DNA of 64,000 bases from the NCBI RefSeq assembly GCF_014649495.1, contig NZ_BMTD01000004.1, forward strand, positions 62,001-126,000. The letters are read 5' to 3'. How positions within the stretch are numbered: the first letter of the stretch is position 1; the number at the start of each line of letters is the position of its first letter. The position numbers and the translations under genes were made by a program. The notes under the pieces are model-generated. The model saw only the letters and a list, made by a program, of their open reading frames with translations, had not been told where the DNA came from and did not search any database. Shown here one piece after another: positions 8,163 to 17,731 of this stretch. This DNA is from Streptomyces filipinensis. Lineage in GTDB: Bacteria > Actinomycetota > Actinomycetes > Streptomycetales > Streptomycetaceae.

Positions 8163-8213
8163 GGCCGGCCGAGCCGGGTGGCGGTGGGCGAGGCGGGGTC
8201 CAGGGCCGGCCTC
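8161..8213. terminator. Possible terminator hairpin before otsB
   Basis: GAGGCCGGCC (8161-8170) and GGCCGGCCTC (8204-8213) are perfect 10-base inverted arms separated by 33 bases. No U-tract follows. It separates the lipoprotein/DUF3263 unit from otsB. Confidence 0.4.
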
Positions 8214-8250
8214 AGGAGTGAGGGCGGCCCGCGCTGGATACTGTCGCTGT

Positions 8251-9084
8251 ATGGACCCTCTGCCGACCCCGCAGACCCAGCCCGGCCGGGACGGCCTCGC
8301 CGCGTTCCTGGCGAAGCCGGCCGCAGCGATCGTCGGCCTCGACTTCGACGGCACCCTGGCCCCCATCGTCGCCGACCCCGAACAGGCCCGCGCCCACCCC
8401 GAGGCCGTACCGGCCCTCGCCGAGCTCGCCCCGAAGGTCGCCTCCGTCGCCGTGATCACCGGCCGCCCGGCCGGCGTCGCGGTCCGCCACGGCGGCTTCG
8501 CCGGCGTCCCCGGCCTGGAGCACCTGACCGTCCTCGGCCACTACGGCGCCGAACGCTGGGACGCGGTCACCGGCACCGTCACCGCCCCGGCCCCGCACCC
8601 CGGCGTCGCGGCGGTCCGCGCCGAGCTGCCGGGCGTGCTGGACCGCGCCGGAGCCTGGCACGGCACATGGATCGAGGAGAAGGGCCGGGCGGTCGCCGTC
8701 CACACCCGCCGCGCCGACGATCCACAGGCCGCGTTCGACGCCCTGCGCGGCCCCCTCACCGAGCTCGCCGCCCGCCACGGCCTGATCGTCGAGCCCGGCC
8801 GGATGGTCCTGGAACTGCGCCCGCCGGGCATGGACAAGGGTGTGGCCCTCGGCGAGTACGTCCGCAAGGCCGGCGCCGAGTCGGTCCTGTACGCCGGCGA
8901 CGACCTCGGCGACCTGCCCGCCTTCGCCGCCGTGGACGAACTCCGCTCCGAAGGCGTCCCCGGCCTCCTCGTCTGCAGCGGCAGCACGGAGGTCACGGAA
9001 CTGGCGGAACGGGCGGACCTGGTCGTGGACGGCCCCGCCGGTGTGGTGCGGCTGTTGCGGGCGCTGGCGGCTCAGCTGGACTGA
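8251..9084 (+). CDS. otsB: Trehalose-6-phosphate phosphatase
   Basis: Dephosphorylates trehalose-6-phosphate to trehalose, a stress and spore carbohydrate. 277 residues of the HAD superfamily: the nucleophile motif LDFDGTLAP (Asp31, Asp33) near the N terminus, VITGRP as motif II, and GDDLGDLPAF near residue 217 for magnesium binding. The cap includes VEPGRMVLELRPPGMDKG, typical of OtsB. The ATG at 8251 follows TACTGT (8239-8244) by six bases with no Shine-Dalgarno, consistent with a leaderless transcript; the in-frame ATG at 8218 is unlikely. The gene converges on otsA and the two overlap by 13 bases. Confidence 0.93.
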   Translation: MDPLPTPQTQPGRDGLAAFLAKPAAAIVGLDFDGTLAPIVADPEQARAHPEAVPALAELAPKVASVAVITGRPAGVAVRHGGFAGVPGLEHLTVLGHYGAERWDAVTGTVTAPAPHPGVAAVRAELPGVLDRAGAWHGTWIEEKGRAVAVHTRRADDPQAAFDALRGPLTELAARHGLIVEPGRMVLELRPPGMDKGVALGEYVRKAGAESVLYAGDDLGDLPAFAAVDELRSEGVPGLLVCSGSTEVTELAERADLVVDGPAGVVRLLRALAAQLD

Positions 9085-10556
9085 AGCTCCTGCAGGGCCC
9101 GCAGCTGATCCAGGAACCACCGGGCGGGCGGCAGCGCGGTGGCCGCGGCGGCCAGCCGTTTCGACCGCTCCGCCCGCTCGCCGTCCGGCAGGGACAGTGC
9201 CTCGTGCAGGGCCCGGGCGGTCTGCAGGACGTCGTAGGGGTTCACCGCCAGCGCGTCGGCGCCCAGCTCCTCGTACGCCCCGGCCTCCCGGGACAGCACC
9301 AGCGCGCAGCCCTGCTCGGAGACGAGCGGGATCTCCTTGGCGACCAGGTTCATACCGTCCCTGATGGGGTTGACCAGGGCCACGTCGGCGAGCCGGTAGG
9401 CGGCCAGGGAGCGCGCGAAGTCGTCCTTGACGTGCAGCACGACCGGGGTCCACCCCGGTGTGCCGTAGGCGGAGTTGATCTCCTCGGCCACCCGCTGGAC
9501 CGCGGCGGTGTAGTCGCGGTACACGGCGAGGTCCTGCCGCGAGGGGTAGGCGAACGCGATGTGCACCACCCGCTCGCGCCACTCGGGACGGTCCTCCAGC
9601 AGCTGCCGGTAGGCCAGCAGGCCGCGCACGATGTTCTTGGACAGCTCGGTCCGGTCGACCCGCACGATCGTCCTGCGGCCCGCACCGATCTCCGCCCGCA
9701 GGGCCGCCATCCGCTCCGCGACGTCGGGCTCGTGCGAGCGGGCCCGCAGGAAGTCACCGTCCGCACCGAGGGAGTGCACGCCGACGTGGGTGCGCCGCCG
9801 CCCCTCGCGCAGGTGCTCGATGTGCGGGGGAGCGCCGCAGGGCCGTCCCACCAGGTAGCGCTCGGCGCCCAGGTCCTCGGCGCACCGCATGAAGGCCGTC
9901 GCCCAGCGCCAGGTCAGGAACGCCACCCGGTCCGCCCCGAGCATGCCCGCCAGCAGCTGCTCGCGGATGTCGTCCGGAAGCAGCGCGAAGTACTCCGGCG
10001 GCGCCCAGGGCGTGTGCGAGAAGTGGCCGATCCGCAGGTCGGGACGGAGTTCACGGAGCATCGCGGGCACCAGGCACAGGTGGTAGTCCTGCACCAGCAC
10101 CACCGCCCCGGCGGCCGCCTCCTGGGCCAGCCCCTCGGCGAACGCCCGGTTGTAGGCCTCGTACGACGCCCACTGCCGCCGGAACTCCGCGTCGAAGACC
10201 GGCTCCAGCGGGGTCTGGTACAGCATGTGGTGGACGAACCAGAGCACCGAGTTGGCGATGCCGTTGTAGGCGTCCGCGTGCACGGCCGCGTCGATGTCGA
10301 GCATCCGCACCCGCTGTCCGCCGGTGTCCCCGGCCGGCAGCAGCCCGCCCTCCGCACGCCGGACGGCCGCGCGGTCGCCGTCGCCGAGGGCCGCGCACAC
10401 CCACACCGAGTCCGCGTCCGACCCGATGGCCGACAGCCCCGAGACCAGCCCGCCGCCGCCCCGCCTGGCGTGCAGCGAACCGTGCTCGTCCACCGTGTAC
10501 GACACCGGGCCGCGATTGGACGCGACCAGCACCTCAGCACCCTGCGTGGCAGCCAT
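9072..10556 (-). CDS. otsA: Trehalose-6-phosphate synthase (GT20)
   Basis: Transfers glucose from a nucleotide sugar to glucose-6-phosphate, giving trehalose-6-phosphate for OtsB. 494 residues. Family GT20 features: VASNRGPVSY at the N terminus, GGGGLVSGL (glucose-6-P loop), VLVQDYHLCLVPAML, IGHFSHTPWAPPEYF, VDRTELSKNI, and VNPIRDGMNLVAKEI near the C terminus for nucleotide-sugar binding. The start ATG at 10556 has GAGGACC upstream. Converges on otsB with a 13-base overlap; unusually for a two-gene pathway, the two are on opposite strands. Confidence 0.93.
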   Translation of the reverse strand: MAATQGAEVLVASNRGPVSYTVDEHGSLHARRGGGGLVSGLSAIGSDADSVWVCAALGDGDRAAVRRAEGGLLPAGDTGGQRVRMLDIDAAVHADAYNGIANSVLWFVHHMLYQTPLEPVFDAEFRRQWASYEAYNRAFAEGLAQEAAAGAVVLVQDYHLCLVPAMLRELRPDLRIGHFSHTPWAPPEYFALLPDDIREQLLAGMLGADRVAFLTWRWATAFMRCAEDLGAERYLVGRPCGAPPHIEHLREGRRRTHVGVHSLGADGDFLRARSHEPDVAERMAALRAEIGAGRRTIVRVDRTELSKNIVRGLLAYRQLLEDRPEWRERVVHIAFAYPSRQDLAVYRDYTAAVQRVAEEINSAYGTPGWTPVVLHVKDDFARSLAAYRLADVALVNPIRDGMNLVAKEIPLVSEQGCALVLSREAGAYEELGADALAVNPYDVLQTARALHEALSLPDGERAERSKRLAAAATALPPARWFLDQLRALQELQSS

Positions 10557-10662
10557 GGTCCTCAACCTAGCCCGGCCTGGAAACGCTCAAACGTACGGCT
10601 ACGCCCCGTGACGCGGACGTATACGAACTCCGGCCATCCGCGGACGCGGACGGCACCCGGCC

Positions 10663-11637
10663 TCAGGCCGCCTTGCGCTCGGCGTACTCCGCGATCTCCA
10701 GCATCGGCGGCCGTTCCTCGGTGTCCACCGAGTAGGTGCGCGGTTCGAAGCCGTCCTCGCCCCGTTCGAACTGGGTCAGCGACGGCCGGATCAGATGGCC
10801 CCGGGCCAGCCGGAGCTGGGCGGTGCGGTAGATCGCCGCCGCCATCCGGCCCAGCGCCTGCCCGTCCTGGTGCCGGTGCTTGCGGACCCCGACGTCGACC
10901 TGGGCCAGCGCGTCCAGCCCCGCCAGGTGCAGCGCGTCCACCAGCATGCCCAGCTCCACGCCGTATCCCACCGGGAACGGCAGCTGCTCCAGCAGCGAGC
11001 GCCGGGCCGCGTACTCGCCGCCGAGCGGCTGCACGAACCCGGCCAGCTGAGGCCAGTGCATGTTCAGCAGCGGCCGGGCCATCAGCTCGGTGACCCGGCC
11101 GCCCTGCCCGGCCGTCCCGGCGAGCGGGCGGTCGTACATCGCCTTGACCAGGTCCACGTCCGGCTCGGTGAGCAGCGGGCCGACGATCCCGGAGACGAAG
11201 TCGGCGGAGAACTCCCTCAGGTCGGCGTCGACGAAGCAGAGGATGTCCCCGCCGGTCACCAGCAGGGAGCGCCACAGCACTTCACCCTTTCCGGGGACGG
11301 TGGGGATGCGGGGCAGGATCTCGTCGCGGTGAACGACCCGCGCACCCGCGGCGGCGGCGACCTCGGAGGTGCGGTCGGTGGAGCCGGAGTCGACGACGAC
11401 GATCTCGTCGACGAGCGGCACCTGCTCCACGAGGTCGTGACGGATGACCGCGACGATGTCGCCGACGGTCTCCTCCTCGTCGAGCGCGGGCAGCACGACG
11501 CTGATCGTCTGGCCCGTGCGCTGTTTGGCGGACAGGATCCGGTGGAGAGGGCGATCGGTCACGGACCAGGAGCGGGTGGCCAGCCAGCGCTCGACTTCTT
11601 CCAGCACGGTCTGCGACTCCTCACTGTTCGTGACCAC
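10663..11637 (-). CDS. gpgS: Glucosyl-3-phosphoglycerate synthase
   Basis: GT2-like (GT81) glycosyltransferase that makes glucosyl-3-phosphoglycerate from a nucleotide glucose and 3-phosphoglycerate, first step to glucosylglycerate, a compatible solute and (in mycobacteria) methylglucose lipopolysaccharide primer. 324 residues: VVLPALDEEETVGDIV, DEIVVVDSGSTDRTSEVA, CFVDADLREFSADFV with the metal-binding D-A-D, and the acceptor region MARPLLNMHWPQLAGFVQPL followed by GYGVELGMLVD. It starts with GTG at 11637 without a clear Shine-Dalgarno. It lies upstream of otsA on the same strand with 106 bases between, grouping two osmoprotectant enzymes. Confidence 0.88.
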   Translation of the reverse strand: MVTNSEESQTVLEEVERWLATRSWSVTDRPLHRILSAKQRTGQTISVVLPALDEEETVGDIVAVIRHDLVEQVPLVDEIVVVDSGSTDRTSEVAAAAGARVVHRDEILPRIPTVPGKGEVLWRSLLVTGGDILCFVDADLREFSADFVSGIVGPLLTEPDVDLVKAMYDRPLAGTAGQGGRVTELMARPLLNMHWPQLAGFVQPLGGEYAARRSLLEQLPFPVGYGVELGMLVDALHLAGLDALAQVDVGVRKHRHQDGQALGRMAAAIYRTAQLRLARGHLIRPSLTQFERGEDGFEPRTYSVDTEERPPMLEIAEYAERKAA

Positions 11638-11789
11638 ACGGGTGAGCCGTGTGATCCATCTCGCGGTTCGGACGACTATCTCAACTGTCCTGGCCGTCGG
11701 TTACAGTCTTGAACAACGCCGGTGACCATCGCATGTCGGGGGTCGTTCCGCGTTCAACCGAGTTCAGCGCGTTCAACAACTGCATACCG

Positions 11790-11928
11790 CTCATCCAGAG
11801 GGGCAGAGGGACACGGCCCGATGAAGCCCCGGCAACCCTCCAGTCGGTTTCTCGTTCTCCAGCGAGGCTCCCGGCTAGGGAAGGTGCCAAATCCGTCTCA
11901 CGGCGAGATGCGTCGTGAGGAAGATGAG
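11790..11928 (+). ncRNA. SAM-I (S-box) riboswitch upstream of thrC
   Basis: The leader carries the S-box consensus in order: P1 5' strand CTCATC (11790-11795), the AGAGGGGCAGAGGGA region, GGCCCGATGAAGCC then CGGCAACC, later GGTGCCAAATCC, a P4 stem (CTCACG/CGTGAG), and the P1 3' strand GATGAG (11923-11928). This is the standard S-adenosylmethionine aptamer. The P1 3' strand runs straight into the purine-rich ribosome binding region AGGAGAAAGGG before the thrC ATG, so control of translation initiation is likely; no terminator stem is obvious. High SAM would then lower threonine synthase. Confidence 0.93.
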
Positions 11929-11947
11929 GAGAAAGGGCCTCGCCTCC

Positions 11948-13231
11948 ATGGCTGTGCAGACAGTTGCAAGCACCTCCACCTCCCCCGTCGACCTCGGTCC
12001 CGCCGCGGCCCTGAGCTGTCGCGAGTGCGGTCACCGCGTCCCGCTCGGCCCGGTGTTCGCCTGCGAGGAGTGTTTCGGCCCGCTGGAGATCGCCTACGAC
12101 TTCTCCGGCTACGACACCGAAGAGCTGCGCCGCCGTATCGAGGCCGGCCCCGCGAACATCTGGCGGTACGCGCCGCTGCTGCCCGTCCCCGCCGACGTGG
12201 CCGACAAGCCGAACCTGAACCCGGGCTGGACCAAGCTCGTCCAGGCCGACAACCTCGCCCGCGAACTCGGCGTCACCGGCGGCCTGTTCGTGAAGGACGA
12301 CTCCGGCAACCCGACGCACTCCTTCAAGGACCGCGTCGTCGCCCAGGCCCTGGAGGCCGCCCGCGCCTTCGGCTTCACCACCCTCTCCTGCTCCTCCACG
12401 GGCAACCTGGCCGGTGCCGTCGGCGCCGCCGCCGCCCGGGCCGGCTTCCGCTCCTGCGTGTTCATCCCGCACGACCTGGAGCAGGGCAAGGTCGTCATGG
12501 CCGCGGTCTACGGCGGCGAGCTCGTCGGCATCGAGGGCAACTACGACGACGTGAACCGCTTCTGCTCCGAGCTGATCGGCGACCCGGCCGGCGAGGGCTG
12601 GGGCTTCGTCAACGTCAACCTGCGGCCGTACTACGCGGAGGGCTCCAAGACCCTCGCGTACGAGATCTGTGAGCAGCTCGGCTGGCGGCTGCCGGACCAG
12701 ATCGTCGTCCCGATCGCCTCCGGCTCCCAGCTCACGAAGATCGACAAGGGTCTGCAGGAGCTGGTCAAGCTGGGCCTGGTGGAGGACAGGCCGTACAAGA
12801 TCTTCGGCGCGCAGGCCGAGGGCTGCTCCCCGGTGTCCACCGCCTTCAAGGCGGGCCACGACGTCGTCCGGCCGCAGAAGCCGAACACCATCGCCAAGTC
12901 CCTCGCCATCGGCAACCCGGCCGACGGCCCCTACGTCCTGGACATCGCGCGCCGCACCGGCGGTGCGGTGGAGGACGTGACGGACGCGGAGGTCGTCGAC
13001 GCCATCAAGCTGCTGGCCCGCACCGAGGGCATCTTCGCCGAGACGGCGGGCGGGGTGACCGTAGGCGTCACCCGCAAGCTGCTCAAGGACGGCGTCCTGG
13101 ACCCGGCGAAGACCACGGTCGTCCTCAACACCGGCGACGGCCTGAAGACCCTGGACGCGGTGGCCGGCACCGGCCTGACCGCCACCATCCGCCCGACCCT
13201 GGACTCCTTCCGAGAGGCTGGCCTCGCATGA
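11948..13231 (+). CDS. thrC: Threonine synthase
   Basis: PLP enzyme that converts O-phosphohomoserine to threonine. 427 residues. An N-terminal zinc-ribbon-like region has LSCRECGH and FACEECFGPLEIAYDF (four Cys). The PLP lysine is in NPTHSFKDRV, the phosphate/PLP loop in SCSSTGNLAGAVGAAAA, and VPIASGSQLTKIDKG and NTGDGLK follow. The frame is open upstream to 11915, but the ATG at 11948 gives the expected N terminus; the upstream ATG at 11924 would lie inside the riboswitch P1 stem. Expression should respond to SAM through the leader. The stop overlaps the start of the cysO-like gene (ATGA), indicating coupling. Confidence 0.94.
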   Translation: MAVQTVASTSTSPVDLGPAAALSCRECGHRVPLGPVFACEECFGPLEIAYDFSGYDTEELRRRIEAGPANIWRYAPLLPVPADVADKPNLNPGWTKLVQADNLARELGVTGGLFVKDDSGNPTHSFKDRVVAQALEAARAFGFTTLSCSSTGNLAGAVGAAAARAGFRSCVFIPHDLEQGKVVMAAVYGGELVGIEGNYDDVNRFCSELIGDPAGEGWGFVNVNLRPYYAEGSKTLAYEICEQLGWRLPDQIVVPIASGSQLTKIDKGLQELVKLGLVEDRPYKIFGAQAEGCSPVSTAFKAGHDVVRPQKPNTIAKSLAIGNPADGPYVLDIARRTGGAVEDVTDAEVVDAIKLLARTEGIFAETAGGVTVGVTRKLLKDGVLDPAKTTVVLNTGDGLKTLDAVAGTGLTATIRPTLDSFREAGLA

Positions 13232-13503
13232 GCGTGACCGTTCGCATCCCCACCATCCTGCGCACCTACACCGGCGGTCAGGCCGAGGTGCCCGCCGAGG
13301 GCGGGACCCTCGCCGAGGTCATCGAGAACCTGGAGAAGAACCACACGGGGATCGCCGCCCGCGTCCTGGACGACCAGGGCAAGCTGCGCCGGTTCGTCAA
13401 CGTCTACGTCAACGACGACGACGTCCGCTTCGAGCAGGGCCTGGACACCGCCACCCCGGACGGTGCCGGTGTCTCCATCATTCCGGCCGTCGCCGGCGGT
13501 TGA
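13228..13503 (+). CDS. cysO: Ubiquitin-like sulfur carrier protein, CysO/MoaD/ThiS family
   Basis: 91-residue beta-grasp protein ending in PAVAGG. The exposed C-terminal Gly-Gly is adenylated and thiocarboxylated to carry sulfide. The sequence (VTVRIPTILRTYTGG, RFVNVYVNDDDVRF, VSIIPAVAGG) resembles mycobacterial CysO, which donates sulfur to CysM in cysteine synthesis and is released by the Mec+ protease. Here it is coupled to thrC by a 4-base overlap and not to cysM or mec, neither of which is visible. Threonine synthase and CysM both act on phosphorylated amino-alcohol acids, which may explain the pairing. A strong terminator follows. Confidence 0.85.
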   Translation: MSVTVRIPTILRTYTGGQAEVPAEGGTLAEVIENLEKNHTGIAARVLDDQGKLRRFVNVYVNDDDVRFEQGLDTATPDGAGVSIIPAVAGG

Positions 13504-13505
13504 TC

Positions 13506-13531
13506 GTTACCTTGGGTAACTTCAGTTACCC
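13506..13531. repeat. Triple GTTACC inverted repeats after cysO
   Basis: GTTACC-TTG-GGTAAC, then GGGTAAC-TTCA-GTTACCC, share their central arm, so two alternative hairpins can form just after the cysO stop. Meaning unknown; possibly mRNA 3'-end structure. Confidence 0.45.
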
Positions 13532-13541
13532 ATTGTTCATG

Positions 13542-13580
13542 GAATTGCCTCCTCCGTGAGAGAAGCGGAGGGGGCAATTC
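13542..13580. terminator. Terminator after thrC-cysO
   Basis: GAATTGCC plus TCCTCCG (13542-13556) pairs with CGGAGG and GGCAATTC (13566-13580). It is a long, stable, nearly perfect stem with a 9-base loop. Confidence 0.8.
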
Positions 13581-13934
13581 TGCGTGATTGAGCGCGGTAC
13601 AGTTGGGGAACCTGACCACGATCTCCGGGTCGCAAGCACCGGATCGCATGCCGCGCACCCCGCAAGAAACAGCCAAAATGCGGGGGTTTTATGCGGCTTT
13701 TGTAACGTTTGTGGGGCCCGAGTTGCCCCGAAGTCGGGTGAATTCTCACCACATTCCGGACCGTTGCCGTCCAGAATTCTCGTCCGATTGACCTGTTGCA
13801 GACGGCAGTTGGACAGATACATTCAGCCGCGGTCGACGCGTTCCGGCGCACGCCCCCGACCAATGGGGGGTGAGGTCTGACCCGGGTCCGCGAAGTGTGG
13901 ATCTGTGCAAGGGCCAGTAATAGGGGAGTTAGGC
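13581..13934 (+). other. Long upstream region and 5' leader of the cold-shock gene
   Basis: No coding frame is supported. A possible promoter is TTGCAG (13796-13801), 16 bases, TACATT (13818-13823). The leader of about 110 bases that would follow is typical of cold-shock mRNAs, whose untranslated region regulates stability and translation. The stretch is notably AT-richer around 13670-13790. Confidence 0.5.
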
Positions 13935-14138
13935 ATGGCTCAGGGCACCGTCAAGTGGTTCAACGCGGAGAAGGGGTACGGCTTCATCGCGGTCGACGGT
14001 GGTGCGGACGTCTTCGTCCACTACAGCGCCATTCAGATGGACGGCTACCGCACCCTGGAAGAGGGCCAGCGGGTGGAGTTCGAGATCTCGCAGGGCCAGA
14101 AGGGCCCGCAGGCCGACATGGTCCGCCTCAGCGCCTGA
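13935..14138 (+). CDS. Cold-shock protein (CspA type)
   Basis: 67-residue single cold-shock domain, an OB-fold that binds single-stranded RNA and DNA and prevents RNA structure. Both RNP motifs are intact: KGYGFI (RNP1) and VFVHYSAI (RNP2), after the usual GTVKWFN. The ATG at 13935 has GGGGAG 7 bases upstream; an earlier in-frame GTG/ATG region would add ten residues not seen in the family. A very stable terminator follows at once. Confidence 0.95.
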   Translation: MAQGTVKWFNAEKGYGFIAVDGGADVFVHYSAIQMDGYRTLEEGQRVEFEISQGQKGPQADMVRLSA

Positions 14139-14150
14139 ACGTTTCTCGCA

Positions 14151-14188
14151 CGAAGGGCCCGCACCTCGCACAGGGTGCGGGCCCTTCG
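14151..14188. terminator. Strong terminator after the cold-shock gene
   Basis: CGAAGGGCCCGCACC (14151-14165) and GGTGCGGGCCCTTCG (14174-14188) are perfect 15-base arms with an 8-base loop. Confidence 0.9.
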
Positions 14189-14236
14189 CCGTGTCCGGGC
14201 TGCCCCCGTTCGCCCCGGGCTGATCCGGCTGAGCCG

Positions 14237-14281
14237 CTTGCACTCGACCATGCCGAGTGCTAATCATTGGCGTTAGCACTC
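14237..14281. promoter_or_regulatory. CIRCE element with an extra half-site (HrcA operator) upstream of groEL2
   Basis: CTTGCACTC (14237-14245), nine bases, GAGTGCTAA (14255-14263) is a CIRCE operator (consensus TTAGCACTC-N9-GAGTGCTAA) with two mismatches in the left arm. Exactly nine bases further lies TTAGCACTC (14273-14281), a perfect arm, so the central half-site is shared by two overlapping inverted repeats. HrcA represses chaperonin genes through CIRCE until heat shock. Confidence 0.9.
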
Positions 14282-14296
14282 TGAAGGTGAGAGTGA

Positions 14297-16048
<1,752 letters not shown>

Positions 16049-16071
16049 TCGACCCCTGGTTGATCACGTCC

Positions 16072-17418
16072 TTACCGAGGGCGGCACTCCCTGTCAGTGG
16101 CGGGGGGTGCCGCCCTCGGGCGTGTCCGGGAACTCACGGCGGGCGCGGCGAGGGCCGTCAGACGCCGCAGGCTGGCCTGACGCTGCACCAGACCCAGCCC
16201 GGTCACGGCGGCACCGAGCGCCAGCCAGCCCGCAGGACCGGCCGTCATCACCGCACCGGTCAGCAGCAGGGGTCCCACCGACTTCTGCACCGACTGGGAC
16301 ATCCCGGCCACGCCCAGATAGGAGGCCCGGGCGCGTGGCGGCGCCAGGACGACCGCCAGCTCCCAGGAGCTCACCGAGCGCAGCAGTTCGGCCAGGGTGA
16401 CCAGCATCGCGGCCACGAGCATGGCGAGCGAGGCGGACCAGGCCCCGCCGCCGGTGGCGGTCGCCAGGACGAGGCAGCAGGCGAGCAGCGTCATGCCGTA
16501 CCAGCCCACGGCCCCGACCGCCCGGCGCGGGCCGTCGGCCCATGCGGAGACCCGCAGTTGCAGGACCACCACCAGCACGGTGTTCAGCACGAGGAAGGCG
16601 GGGACGACGGCGTGCGGCGCGCTGGTGTGGTGCACCAGCCACAGCGGCAGGCCGACGCCGAGAACCGAGTCGTCCAGGTTCATCGGGATGTCGAGCAGGA
16701 CGAAGAGCAGGTAGCCGGGATCCCGCCAGGGGCTGCGGGCGGGAGCCGGGTCGGGGGCCCGGGTGCTGCCGTCGCCGTGCGCCACGACCAGGCCGTGTCC
16801 GGCCGGTTCCCCGGTCCGCCGGACCAGTGCGGCGGCCAGGAGGTAGGAGAGCGCGTTGGCCAGGATCAGCGCACGGTAGGCGTTCGGGGTGCCCACGGCG
16901 AGGCCGAGCGCGGCGACGCCCGCGCCGACGGCGTATCCGCCGTTGGCCACGCTGCGGGACAGGGCCTGGTAGGTGGCTCGCCGCTCACCCGCGACCCGGG
17001 TGGCGAAGAGCATCTCCAGCGTCTTGGCCGCTCGCTCCGCCAGACTGGTGAGGGCGACCAGGGCCAGCAGCGTGGCGAAGTCGTCGGCGACCAGCAGCAG
17101 GACCATCGTGCCCAGCCGTAGCAGGTGACAGCCGATCAGCAGGACGCGCACGGGCAGCCGTTCGGCGGCCCGCCCGGCGAGCGGCGACCCGGCGACTCCC
17201 GCGACGGCGCCCACCCCCAGCAGCAGCCCGAGTCGGCGCGCGTCCAGCCCGCTCACGAAGGTGAAGTAGAGGACGCAGGCCGCGGCCCACACGCCCGTCC
17301 CGGTCCGGTCCACGCACTGCGCCAGCAGCATGGTCCGCGCGTCCCGCCCGCCCGGTGGCCGCCGCAGCTGCGCTGTCAGCCCGCCCCCGCCGCCCTTGCC
17401 GTCCCCGGCCCGTCGCAT
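16072..17418 (-). CDS. MFS transporter
   Basis: 448-residue major facilitator with about 11-12 hydrophobic segments and a basic, Pro/Arg-rich C-terminal tail. Resembles drug-efflux or unknown-substrate MFS proteins; no substrate motif is recognisable. The loop RAAERLPVRVLL between early helices fits the MFS A-type motif region. The upstream region holds a perfect 11-base inverted repeat of MarR-operator type (17450-17474), 32 bases before the ATG, so the gene is probably repressed by a regulator now absent next to it. Converges on groEL2 with 23 bases between stops, sharing one hairpin. Confidence 0.8.
   Translation of the reverse strand: MRRAGDGKGGGGGLTAQLRRPPGGRDARTMLLAQCVDRTGTGVWAAACVLYFTFVSGLDARRLGLLLGVGAVAGVAGSPLAGRAAERLPVRVLLIGCHLLRLGTMVLLLVADDFATLLALVALTSLAERAAKTLEMLFATRVAGERRATYQALSRSVANGGYAVGAGVAALGLAVGTPNAYRALILANALSYLLAAALVRRTGEPAGHGLVVAHGDGSTRAPDPAPARSPWRDPGYLLFVLLDIPMNLDDSVLGVGLPLWLVHHTSAPHAVVPAFLVLNTVLVVVLQLRVSAWADGPRRAVGAVGWYGMTLLACCLVLATATGGGAWSASLAMLVAAMLVTLAELLRSVSSWELAVVLAPPRARASYLGVAGMSQSVQKSVGPLLLTGAVMTAGPAGWLALGAAVTGLGLVQRQASLRRLTALAAPAVSSRTRPRAAPPATDRECRPR
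16075..16119. terminator. Bidirectional terminator between groEL2 and the MFS gene
   Basis: CCGAGGGCGGCACTCCC (16075-16091) pairs with GGGGTGCCGCCCTCGG further right (to 16119). It follows the groEL2 stop and lies within the last codons of the MFS gene on the other strand. Confidence 0.75.
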
Positions 17419-17449
17419 CGCCAGCCCCCGCTTCCCGCGTCCAGTAATC

Positions 17450-17474
17450 TCGATATCAAGATACTTGATATCGA
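17450..17474. promoter_or_regulatory. Perfect inverted repeat, MarR-type operator
   Basis: TCGATATCAAG-ATA-CTTGATATCGA: 11-base perfect arms with a 3-base spacer, AT-rich in a GC-rich genome, located 32-56 bases upstream of the MFS start. The CTTGATATC half-site is typical of MarR-family operators. No marR gene adjoins it. Confidence 0.7.
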
Positions 17475-17515
17475 CAGACCGGACGAGGGGCGGCGGGAAG
17501 GGCCGGTCGGCGTAG

Positions 17516-17651
17516 TCAGCGTTTTGGCCGAGATGCCGGTGCCGTCGGGGAGACGGTCGACGTAGGCGGCGATGGCCGCCTTGCGGGATGGGGGCAGTGT
17601 GAGCGGTGTCACGTAGGGGTTTCGGCGGAGCCGGAATGTGGGCCAGCGCAT
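17516..17651 (-). pseudogene. N-terminal remnant of a small helix-turn-helix regulator gene
   Basis: The first 45 codons (starting MRWPTFRLRRNPYVT, then SRKAAIAAYVDRLPDGTGISAKTL) look like the beginning of a winged-helix/HTH protein common in Streptomyces, in which the AAYVDRLPDG...SAKTL stretch leads into a 'YGQ..VRTAL' recognition helix. Here the match stops abruptly and the frame continues into low-quality sequence overlapping the MarR-type operator and the MFS promoter. I interpret it as a truncated gene; the missing part may have been lost by deletion. The recall of the family is from memory, so this is tentative. Confidence 0.4.
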
Positions 17652-17731
17652 AGGTGATTACTTAAGAGGCTGCAACAATGCGTGCTCACATACCGCTCGG
17701 TTAACCCCGCCACTCACGAGGAGCCCCTCAC

